A stretch of DNA of 13,402 nucleotides. Source: an uncultured Thermomicrobiales bacterium (GTDB taxonomy: Bacteria > Chloroflexota > Chloroflexia > Thermomicrobiales > UBA6265). The DNA is taken from NCBI GenBank assembly GCA_902806365.1, contig CADCWJ010000659.1, positions 1-13,402 on the forward strand, read 5' to 3'. Every line of letters starts with the position of its first letter. Position 1 is the first letter of the stretch. The notes below the pieces were generated by a model. It worked only from the letters and a program-made list of their open reading frames with translations. It did no database searches and was not told the origin of the DNA. Both the position numbers and the translations under genes were made by a program. Below are positions 7,203 to 13,402 of the stretch, piece after piece.

Positions 7203-7221
7203 TTAGCGTGTGACCGGTCAC
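7203..7221 (+). repeat. Direct-repeat motif copy 2 with a perfect 12-bp palindrome
   Basis: TTAGCGTGTGACCGGTC at 7203-7219 repeats copy 1 with two differences. The two differences, with the next bases, create the perfect palindrome GTGACCGGTCAC at 7210-7221. A palindrome of this size in a spacer upstream of trpD is operator-like. No regulator gene is nearby, so the role is unknown. Confidence 0.55.
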
Positions 7222-7277
7222 TACCCGGCGAAGCCGCGGCGCGCGGTACAGACGACAACAGGGAGAGCGACCAGTTC

Positions 7278-8351
7278 ATGGGAACGACTGTCGATTTCGA
7301 CATAAAGTACGCGATCAAGACGGTTGTCGAGGGGCGGGAGCTGACGCAGGAGCAGGCGACCGCGGCGATGGACGCGATCATGACCGGCTCGGTGACGGGC
7401 GCGCAGATCGGCGCGCTCGTCACCGGCCTGCGAATGAAGGGCGAGACGGTTTCCGAGATCGCCGGATTCGCTCAGGCGATGCGATCGCACGCGCTCACCG
7501 TGGAGGTCGATGCGAACGAACAACCGCTGCTCGATACCTGCGGCACCGGTGGTGACAACGCCCACTCATTCAATATCTCGACGACCGCTACATTCGCCAT
7601 CGCGGCGGCGGGAGTCCGGATCGCCAAGCATGGAAACCGGGCCGCAAGCAGTCTCTGCGGTTCCGCTGACCTGCTCGAAGGGCTTGGAGTGGCGGTGGAG
7701 CTCAGCCCGGATGAGGTCGCGCAATCGGTCGAGGCGGTCGGGATTGGCTTCATGTTTGCACCCGCGTTCCATCCCGCGATGCGGTTCGTCGGTCCGTCAC
7801 GGCGCGAGATGGGGATTCGGACGATCTTCAATGTGCTCGGTCCCCTGACGAATCCGGCGGGCGCGGGCCATCAACTGATTGGCGTTGGCCATCCCGATAT
7901 TGCCCGCAAGCTTGCGGACGTACTCAAAATGCTCGGCAGCACCCGCGCAGTGCTCGTGCATTCCGAGGAGGGCCTCGACGAGATCGGAATTGTGGGGCAG
8001 AGCGCGATCACGGAATGGGACTCCCGGCGAGGCACGATCCGTGAGTACGCGATCTCGCTTAGTGAATTCGGACTGGAGCGCGGCACGACGACCGATGTGA
8101 AAGGCGGAGACGTGGCGACGAACGTGGCGATTACCCGCTCAATCCTGTCCGGTGAGGCGGGGCCGCGGCGGACGATCACGCTGATGAACGCCGGTGCCGG
8201 CATTTACGCGGCGGAGCGAGCGGATTCGATTGGCGAGGGGATCGAGCTGGCGGCGGAAGCAATCGACAGCGGTGCGGCGCTGGATCGGCTGAACCGCCTC
8301 GTCGGGTTCACCGGGCAGCTGGTCGAGTCGAGAGCCCAGGTGATCGCGTGA
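7278..8351 (+). CDS. trpD: Anthranilate phosphoribosyltransferase
   Basis: TrpD transfers the phosphoribosyl group of PRPP to anthranilate, giving phosphoribosylanthranilate. The product is 357 residues, close to the usual 340-350. The start is the ATG at 7278; a GGGAGAG lies about 10 bases upstream. The helical N-terminal part is followed by the PRPP-binding glycine loop DTCGTGGDNAHSFNIST (86-102), KHGNRAASS (117-125), the anthranilate-side RREMGIRTIFNVLGPLTNP segment (175-193) with its conserved Arg, and the magnesium-binding Asp234-Glu235 in SEEGLDEI. All catalytic elements are intact. The C-terminus overlaps trpC by 4 bp (GTGA). Unlike the other junctions of this operon, the one with trpG is a 132-bp spacer, so trpD may have its own control or initiation. 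The fold is shared with thymidine phosphorylase, but the GTGGD and KHGNR signatures make TrpD clear. Confidence 0.96.
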   Translation: MGTTVDFDIKYAIKTVVEGRELTQEQATAAMDAIMTGSVTGAQIGALVTGLRMKGETVSEIAGFAQAMRSHALTVEVDANEQPLLDTCGTGGDNAHSFNISTTATFAIAAAGVRIAKHGNRAASSLCGSADLLEGLGVAVELSPDEVAQSVEAVGIGFMFAPAFHPAMRFVGPSRREMGIRTIFNVLGPLTNPAGAGHQLIGVGHPDIARKLADVLKMLGSTRAVLVHSEEGLDEIGIVGQSAITEWDSRRGTIREYAISLSEFGLERGTTTDVKGGDVATNVAITRSILSGEAGPRRTITLMNAGAGIYAAERADSIGEGIELAAEAIDSGAALDRLNRLVGFTGQLVESRAQVIA

Positions 8352-9178
8352 GCGCTTCGGACACGGGAACGGTGCTGGATCGAATAGTCGCGCGCACCAA
8401 AGAGGATCTCGAGAAGCGTAGGGCCAGAGTGCCTGAATCCGCGCTGCGGTCACGGATTGCGGATCAGGGGCCAGCGATCGATTTCGAAGCGGCGCTCAAG
8501 GGCGAGACCGTCAGGCTGATCGCGGAGTTCAAGCGCGCGTCGCCGTCAAGAGGCCGCTTCGAGGTCGAGATCGAACCGCATGGCGTCTCACGTTCCTACA
8601 TCGCGGGAGGTGCGGCGGCAATCTCGTGCCTGACCGATGGGCCATTCTTCGGGGGGTCGCTCGATGACCTGGCGACGGTTGCCACGTCCGCTTCAACGAG
8701 CGAGCGACCGGTTGGCGTGCTGCGTAAGGACTTCGTCGTCGACGAGTATCAGGTGATGGAGGCTCGCGCATATGGCGCCAGTTGCATCCTTCTCATCGTG
8801 GCCGCGCTGGACGATGCGCAGTTGATCGCCCTTTCGGCGGCGGCGCGTGACCTTGGGATGGGGTCGCTCATCGAGGTTCATGACGAGCGGGAGCTGGAGC
8901 GCGCCCTAGAGGTCGGGGCGACGATAATTGGGATCAACAACCGGGATCTGCGCACGCTACAGGTGGACCTGGGTGTCACGGAGCGACTGGCCCCCCGCGT
9001 TCCCCCTAACCGCGTGGTGGTTGGAGAAAGCGGAATCGCGACACGAGCAGACATCGAGCGGATGGCAATTGCCGGCGTCGACGCTGTCCTGGTGGGGGAA
9101 TCGATCATCATGCAGGCGGATCGCGAGGCGGCAGTGCGCGCTCTGGCGGGAGTTCCGCGGATCGTTCGAGGTCGATAG
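8348..9178 (+). CDS. trpC: Indole-3-glycerol phosphate synthase
   Basis: TrpC closes the indole ring, converting carboxyphenylamino-deoxyribulose phosphate to indole-3-glycerol phosphate with loss of carbon dioxide and water. The product is a 276-residue TIM barrel that begins at a GTG overlapping the trpD stop. The catalytic residues known from the family are in place: Glu60 and Lys62 in AEFKRASPSRG, general-acid Lys127 in LRKDF, Glu177 in IEVHDE, Asn198 in INNRDL, and Glu227-Ser228 in VGESGI. The N-terminal extension helix that binds substrate covers about the first 45 residues. The enzyme is monofunctional; its partner TrpF is a separate gene starting 4 bases after its stop codon. Confidence 0.97.
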   Translation: MSASDTGTVLDRIVARTKEDLEKRRARVPESALRSRIADQGPAIDFEAALKGETVRLIAEFKRASPSRGRFEVEIEPHGVSRSYIAGGAAAISCLTDGPFFGGSLDDLATVATSASTSERPVGVLRKDFVVDEYQVMEARAYGASCILLIVAALDDAQLIALSAAARDLGMGSLIEVHDERELERALEVGATIIGINNRDLRTLQVDLGVTERLAPRVPPNRVVVGESGIATRADIERMAIAGVDAVLVGESIIMQADREAAVRALAGVPRIVRGR

Positions 9179-9182
9179 CGGG

Positions 9183-9863
9183 ATGAGCAACGCTGGGGAA
9201 CTGATCAAGATTTGCGGCCTGCGCGATGTACGGCACGCACTTGTCGCCGCAGAGGCAGGAGCCGATGCGCTGGGATTCGTCATGGCGCCGTCGCGTCGTC
9301 GAGTGGAGCCCGCACTTGTCCTGGAGGTGCGGGATCATCTTGCGTCGATGAAAAAGCGTCCCCGTCTCGTTGCCGTCGTCGTCAACGAACCCGAACGTGT
9401 GTTGCGGGAAATCATTGAACAGGCGCAGCCGGATGTCGTGCAGCTCTCGGGCGATGAAGAAGCGGAGTTGCTCGGTATGCTTTCGACCCCGGTGTTTCGG
9501 ACCGTTCGGGTGCCGGCCGGGGCATCGATGGACCTCGTGCGCCGGTTGATCGACCCGTGGCTCGATCACGAGCGCCCAGCCGAGGCAGTGCTGATCGAGG
9601 CCCAATCGCCGGGTCATTTCGGTGGCACCGGCAAGGTGGCAGACTGGGAGCTTGCGGCCGGGCTGGCGGAGACCTATCCGCTGATTCTCGCCGGGGGGCT
9701 GACGCCGGAGAACGTCCGTGCGGGTATCGCGGCCGTACGCCCAGGCGGGGTCGATGTGAGCAGCGGTGTAGAGCAGGATGGCCTGAAGAGTCCGGAGCGG
9801 ATTCGACAGTTTATCGCCGCCGCTCGTCAGGGCTATGGCGTCGCGCTCCCCGCGATACGCTAA
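9183..9863 (+). CDS. trpF: Phosphoribosylanthranilate isomerase (catalytic Asp position is Glu)
   Basis: TrpF performs the Amadori rearrangement between the TrpD and TrpC steps. The product is a 226-residue TIM barrel. The ATG at 9183 is chosen because it gives the family N-terminus ending in IKICGL with general-base Cys11, and because it lies 4 bases after trpC with a GAGG inside the trpC end. Phosphate-binding elements are present: GGTG (147-150), AGGLTPENV (170-178) and DVSSGVE (191-197). Two family positions differ. The general-acid Asp of the usual LLDA motif aligns with Glu139 (VLIEA), and the usual QLHG is QLSG (87-90). The gene looks intact and is probably functional, since Glu can also donate a proton. 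The stop overlaps the stop of the convergent downstream gene by 4 bp. Confidence 0.94.
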   Translation: MSNAGELIKICGLRDVRHALVAAEAGADALGFVMAPSRRRVEPALVLEVRDHLASMKKRPRLVAVVVNEPERVLREIIEQAQPDVVQLSGDEEAELLGMLSTPVFRTVRVPAGASMDLVRRLIDPWLDHERPAEAVLIEAQSPGHFGGTGKVADWELAAGLAETYPLILAGGLTPENVRAGIAAVRPGGVDVSSGVEQDGLKSPERIRQFIAAARQGYGVALPAIR

Positions 9864-10588
9864 TCGGGGAAGAGAGGGACGTCTTCCCACTCCCTGCCAA
9901 ACCCGCATACCCAGTTCATCGCATGGAGGCGCAGCGTCGCCTCGGCGTCCAGTTGCTCCTGGAAATCCGTTGCGAGTTCTCGAAACGGCACGCCGTCGTC
10001 GGTGGCGAAATCATCGTAGCTGATCGGGAGGAGACCGGCCGTCGCCACCTCGACCAGGACTTCCTTCAGGGCGGCCTCGTCATCCGGCAAGCTGGCGTCA
10101 TTCGTGAATAGGGACATCCGCCAGACGATCAACTCCCAGCGCTCACGTTCGCGCGCCAGATCCTCGTCGCTCCGTAGGCGAACCAGTCGCACGCGGCTTC
10201 GTATTGTCGTCCAGGGGGCCGGAGTCCAGGCGAGCACACCGTGCTCTGGAGTACCGTCCGAGAGCATTGGTAACTGCTGACTGACGGCGCCGATGCACCA
10301 TCCGATGGTGGAGGCCGACACCAGGGCATCGGCACAATAGGCTTCCTCCTGCGCGGTCAGGGAACCGACCGGCGCCTGCAGGATATGGAGATCGAGCGGC
10401 GACATCCAGACGCTGAGCTCCACGCGGACCCACGCCTGCAGATCGAACCGGTCGGTCTCGGCGGTGATCGGATCGGCGTCAGCCTCGCCCTCGATCAGGC
10501 CCCGACGGCCCAGTGCCGCGAGAAGCGCGGCGCGGCCCAGAAGCTCCCGCGGCGGCCGGGGCTGGATATCTATGGAGTCGTCGTCCAT
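9860..10588 (-). CDS. DUF4272-like protein of unknown function
   Basis: This is a soluble, acidic protein of 242 residues, rich in Trp, Leu and Glu/Asp, without signal peptide, membrane segment or Cys pairs. The pattern of an N-terminal ALLAALGRRGLIE segment (20-33), a strand-poor helical region with LHILQAPVGSL (67-77), then a helix with IGWCIGAVSQQLPML (95-109), resembles DUF4272 proteins, in which a conserved helix ending in a Trp-Xaa-Leu-Gly segment is followed by Leu-Pro. No biochemical role is known for that family. The ATG at 10588 is the most upstream start in the frame; no strong ribosome site precedes it. It follows ychF by 153 bp on the same strand and meets trpF end to end, sharing the bases CTAA (9860-9863). 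The family assignment is by eye and only moderately secure. Confidence 0.6.
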   Translation of the reverse strand: MDDDSIDIQPRPPRELLGRAALLAALGRRGLIEGEADADPITAETDRFDLQAWVRVELSVWMSPLDLHILQAPVGSLTAQEEAYCADALVSASTIGWCIGAVSQQLPMLSDGTPEHGVLAWTPAPWTTIRSRVRLVRLRSDEDLARERERWELIVWRMSLFTNDASLPDDEAALKEVLVEVATAGLLPISYDDFATDDGVPFRELATDFQEQLDAEATLRLHAMNWVCGFGREWEDVPLFPD

Positions 10589-10616
10589 GTGGTTGGAGCG
10601 TGTCGCTTTCAGTGGT

Positions 10617-10676
10617 GGAGCGTACTCACAAACATTCCGGCAAACGGTGGCGGCTCATTCCTCCGGGAGCGTACTC
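10617..10676. repeat. Pair of 11-bp direct repeats between ychF and the DUF4272-like gene
   Basis: GGAGCGTACTC occurs at 10617-10627 and again at 10666-10676, 49 bp apart. The second copy is also part of a small hairpin, GGGAG-CGTACT-CTCCC (10665-10680). They lie in the upstream region of the DUF4272-like gene (minus strand), where paired regulator sites would be expected. Chance cannot be excluded. Confidence 0.4.
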
Positions 10677-10697
10677 TCCCTGCCTCTCCGCAGTCAC

Positions 10698-10710
10698 GGG
10701 CACGGTGCCC
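10698..10710. promoter_or_regulatory. Perfect inverted repeat, possible operator
   Basis: GGGCACGGTGCCC is a 6+1+6 palindrome located 32 bp past the ychF stop codon and about 110 bp before the DUF4272-like start on the minus strand. The one-base centre fits a protein-binding site better than an RNA hairpin, and no T-tract follows on either strand. Confidence 0.3.
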
Positions 10711-10741
10711 AGTCGACGGCGAGCACGTCGAAATCAACTCC

Positions 10742-11854
10742 CTACACGTTGAACAGGAAGTTGATAATGTCGCCGTCGGCAACCACGTACGTCTTGCCTT
10801 CACGGCGCAAAGCCCCCGCCTTGCGGACCTCGGCCATCGTTTGGGCCGCGATCATGGCGTCGTATGAGACAACCTCGGCCCGGATAAACCCCCGCTGGAT
10901 GTCGGAGTGAATCTCGCTGGCGGCCTCGACCGCGGTCGCGCCACGCCGGATCGTCCAGGCGCGACATTCGTCCGGTCCGACCGTGAAGAACGGCATCAGC
11001 CCGAGGAGATCGAACGATTCCCGGATGATCCGGCCCAGGCCGGACTCGGTGATCCCGAGGTCGGACAGGAAGATCTCGGCATCGTCGTCGGATAGCTGCC
11101 CGATCTCCATTTCGATCTGCCCGGCAATCACGTCGATCGACAGGGATATGGACGCAAATTGGTCCCGGAGCGCGGAAAGCAGGTTGGCTGCCGTTTCGCC
11201 GAGCTGCTCTTCGCCGATGTTGACGAGAATGAGCATTGGCTTCGCGGTGAGAAATCCAAAGCCCCGGAACATCCGTATCTCGTCCTCGTCCAGGTCATGC
11301 ACGATCCGCCGCAGCGGGGTGTCGGTCTCTACCGCCGCCAGCAGCTTCTTCATCAGGACCAGCTCACGATCGAGCGCTTCGCGCTCGGGCCCGCGCGACT
11401 TCCCAATCTGGCTCTCGATCCGGAGGATGCGCTTCTCGATCAGCGCGAGATCGCTGAACAGCAGTTCGAGGTTGATCGTCTCGATATCGCGAGCGCAATC
11501 GACCGTCTCCTGGGTGTGGGGAACGTTCGGGTCTTCAAACGCCCGGACCACGTGGACGAGAGCGTCGGCCTGGGCAAGATGACCAAGCAACTGCCCACTC
11601 ATGCCCTTCTCGGAAATGCCCTTGGCGATGCCCGCGACATCCAGGTACTGGACATCCGCCGGAACCGTCCGTTGCGGCTTGAACAGGGCCGTCAGGGCGT
11701 CCAGCCGAGGATCGGGGACCTTGACCGTCGCCAGATTCGGCTCGTCGCTGCTGGCACCGAAGTTGCCTGTCGCGGCGGTCGCCCGGGTGAGTGCGTTGAA
11801 GACGGTGGTCTTGCCGGAACCTGGCAAGCCGATGATCACGAGTTTGGTTGCCAC
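10742..11854 (-). CDS. ychF: YchF/OLA1-type ribosome-associated ATPase
   Basis: This is an Obg-superfamily P-loop protein of the universally conserved YchF/OLA1 group, which binds ribosomes and prefers ATP to GTP. The product is 370 residues, the family length. The start is the GTG at 11854-11852, with AGAGG eight bases upstream. Domains in order are the G domain with P-loop GLPGSGKTT (9-17), switch II DVAGIAKG (72-79) without the Ras-type Gln, NIGE (212-215) in place of the GTPase NKxD, which matches the family's ATP preference, a coiled-coil insert around 120-175, and the C-terminal TGS/DUF933 domain (about 285-370) with FFTVGPDECRAW and IHSDIQRGFIRAEV. The P-loop reads PGSGKTT where most YchF proteins have PNVGKST. 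The gene follows ileS by 48 bp on the same strand, so co-transcription is likely. Confidence 0.96.
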   Translation of the reverse strand: MATKLVIIGLPGSGKTTVFNALTRATAATGNFGASSDEPNLATVKVPDPRLDALTALFKPQRTVPADVQYLDVAGIAKGISEKGMSGQLLGHLAQADALVHVVRAFEDPNVPHTQETVDCARDIETINLELLFSDLALIEKRILRIESQIGKSRGPEREALDRELVLMKKLLAAVETDTPLRRIVHDLDEDEIRMFRGFGFLTAKPMLILVNIGEEQLGETAANLLSALRDQFASISLSIDVIAGQIEMEIGQLSDDDAEIFLSDLGITESGLGRIIRESFDLLGLMPFFTVGPDECRAWTIRRGATAVEAASEIHSDIQRGFIRAEVVSYDAMIAAQTMAEVRKAGALRREGKTYVVADGDIINFLFNV

Positions 11855-11902
11855 AAGTAAAGCCTCTTCATCGCATATGGACGCCCCTGGACAACAGGGG
11901 AA

Positions 11903-13402
11903 CTAATCGGACGGATCATTCCGGGCTATGGAGATGCGAACGGTGGTGCTGCCGACCTTGACGGTGGCGGCCTCCGCTTCAACCTCATCGTCTCCGACAT
12001 GCTCGATCAAGGCTGCGAGTACTTCCCGTTTCACGTAGTCGACATTCGCCGTCACGGCGCGCTGGATATCATCGCCGGCGGCAAACCGGAGCTGGATCGT
12101 GTCCTCGATCCTCAACTCCAGTTGCTTACGGAGATCCTGGACGGCGCGGACGAAATCGCGGGCGATCCCCTCGTCAATCAGTTCCGGGGTCAACGTGGTA
12201 TCGAGCACGACGGTGGCTCCCCCGCCCTGCGCCGCCGCATATCCTTCCCGCTTGCGCAGGGAGACCAGCGCCTCGGAGGGCAGAAGGGTCAGGGTCTCCC
12301 CTGAGTCCAGCATGACGTCGACCGAGTCGTTCCGGTCAACCGAAGCGGCGATCGCGGAAGAGTCGGCCTGCACAAGAGCGGAGCGAATTGCACCGATCTT
12401 TTTTCCGTACTTGGGTCCCAACAACGGCAGGTTCGGACGGATCTCATGCGTGACAACGTCGGCAAGCTCGTCGAGCGCGCGAACGTCCTTGACGTTGAGC
12501 TCCTCCAGGATCTGGTCCTTGAGCCGGACGACCCCCTCCGTGTCGCGTCGATCGGACGTATGGACGAGGATCGCCGGGAGCGGCTGGCGCACCTTGATGT
12601 TGGCGTCGGAACGAGCCGACCGGCCCAGCCGGACGACGTTGAGCACGGCGGACATTTCCCGCGACAGCGTCTCGTCCACCAGCGACGGATCGGCGGTCAG
12701 GAAATCGCAAAGATGAACAGAGTCTGGTTTCGACGTGTCGATCGACCGCACGAGATTCTGGTACAGCGTCTCGCTCAGGAACGGAAGGATGGGCGCGAGC
12801 AGGTGCGAGACGAGGACCAGCGAGTCGTAGAGCGTCTCGTAGGCGAACGCCTTGTCCTGGTCACTTTCCGGCTTCCAGAACCGGCGACGATTGCGCCGGA
12901 TGTACCAGTTCGACAGTTCTTCAACGACGAAGTGCTCGATCGCTCGCGCGGCGTCCTGAATGTTGTAGTCGTCCATATTGGCACGGACGGTCTCGATCAG
13001 CTCCTGGCCGCGAGAGACGATCCAGCGGTCGAGGAGGCTACGGGACGCGACAGGACTGGGAGTCTCCGGTCTCGTCCAGCGATCGATCCGGGCATAGGTC
13101 ACGAAGAACGAGTACGAGTTCCAAAGCGGGATGATGAACCGGCGGCGAACCTCGTCGGTGATGTGGTAGCCGAAGTTGACGTTCGCGCTGGGGGTGACCG
13201 TCGCGAAGAGCCAGCGCATGGTGTCGACGCCGATTTCATCGGCGGCGTCGTCGAACCAGATTGCGTTGCCCTTGCTCTTGTGCATCTCCTCGCCGTTTTC
13301 ATCGCGCATCAAGGCGTAGGTGAACACGTTTCGGAATGGCGCTTCCCCGGTCAGGGCGGTGCTCTCGGCAATCAGCGAGTAGAACCAGTTGCGGAACTGG
13401 CC
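11903..13402 (-). CDS. ileS: Isoleucyl-tRNA synthetase, C-terminal part (5' end outside window)
   Basis: This is the last 499 residues of IleRS, which charges tRNA-Ile with isoleucine. The frame is open to the window end, where GQFRNWFYSLIAEST marks the C-terminal part of the catalytic domain. The class I KMSKS motif appears as MHKSKGN (40-46 of the fragment). The helical anticodon-binding domain follows (about 85-270), with NWYIRRNRRRFW as its typical segment. The C-terminal domain with IKVRQPL, FxxKxGKKIG-like and LIDEGIARDFVRAVQDLRKQ segments is of the DUF5915 kind. No Cys-pair zinc finger closes the protein, unlike the common type-1 bacterial enzyme, so this looks like type-2 (eukaryote-like) IleRS. 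Such enzymes are often insensitive to mupirocin, but that is an inference here. Transcription continues into ychF. Confidence 0.95.
   Translation of the reverse strand, partial: GQFRNWFYSLIAESTALTGEAPFRNVFTYALMRDENGEEMHKSKGNAIWFDDAADEIGVDTMRWLFATVTPSANVNFGYHITDEVRRRFIIPLWNSYSFFVTYARIDRWTRPETPSPVASRSLLDRWIVSRGQELIETVRANMDDYNIQDAARAIEHFVVEELSNWYIRRNRRRFWKPESDQDKAFAYETLYDSLVLVSHLLAPILPFLSETLYQNLVRSIDTSKPDSVHLCDFLTADPSLVDETLSREMSAVLNVVRLGRSARSDANIKVRQPLPAILVHTSDRRDTEGVVRLKDQILEELNVKDVRALDELADVVTHEIRPNLPLLGPKYGKKIGAIRSALVQADSSAIAASVDRNDSVDVMLDSGETLTLLPSEALVSLRKREGYAAAQGGGATVVLDTTLTPELIDEGIARDFVRAVQDLRKQLELRIEDTIQLRFAAGDDIQRAVTANVDYVKREVLAALIEHVGDDEVEAEAATVKVGSTTVRISIARNDPSD

Noticed and set aside
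7177..7205. Possible internal promoter before trpD (TTGATT at 7177-7182)
   Set aside because: At a spacing of 17 or 18 bp the -10 position reads TCGTTA or CGTTAG, too far from the consensus to call.
1..13402. Search for CRISPR arrays, insertion sequences, rRNA and tRNA genes, and phage or defence genes
   Set aside because: No regularly spaced repeats, transposase motifs, terminal inverted repeats or RNA gene signatures were seen; almost all of the window is occupied by housekeeping and biosynthesis genes.

Overview
The window is a G+C-rich bacterial chromosome segment of ordinary core genes. No mobile elements, CRISPR arrays or RNA genes other than a riboswitch are visible. A tryptophan T-box leader in a G+C-rich genome, an IleRS that appears to be of the second (eukaryote-like) type, an MMPL exporter and short GTG-rich operons together suggest Chloroflexota (Thermomicrobia/Sphaerobacter-like) or a related terrabacterial lineage. 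This placement is inference from gene content only.

Layout. (1) 1-1968 (+): the C-terminal 655 residues of an MMPL/RND-type membrane transporter, cut by the window start. (2) 2193-3417 (+): a small unrecognised protein overlapping the start of a formamidopyrimidine-DNA glycosylase (mutM). (3) 3389-4447 (-): an M42-family metallo-aminopeptidase whose 3' end overlaps that of mutM by 29 bp. (4) 4448-4944: a divergent regulatory region holding a sigma70-like promoter and a complete tryptophan-specific T-box riboswitch with its intrinsic terminator. (5) 4945-9863 (+): trpE-trpG-trpD-trpC-trpF. E/G and D/C overlap by 4 bp, C and F are 4 nt apart, and a 132-bp spacer between trpG and trpD carries a duplicated motif. 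(6) 9860-13402 (-): the end of ileS, then ychF and a DUF4272-like gene, running towards the trp operon and meeting trpF with a 4-bp overlap of stop codons.

How they work together. The trp genes take chorismate to indole-3-glycerol phosphate: anthranilate synthase (TrpEG), phosphoribosyl transfer (TrpD), Amadori isomerisation (TrpF) and indole closure (TrpC). The final enzyme, TrpBA, is not in the window. The leader should sense uncharged tRNA-Trp directly. The specifier codon UGG sits in a loop-E context, the T-box variable base is C as expected for a G discriminator base, and the antiterminator and terminator are mutually exclusive.

The best-supported system is this T-box-controlled trp operon. 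The most unusual items are the duplicated palindromic motif in the trpG-trpD gap and a TrpF with Glu where the family normally has its catalytic Asp. I see no wholly new multi-gene system.
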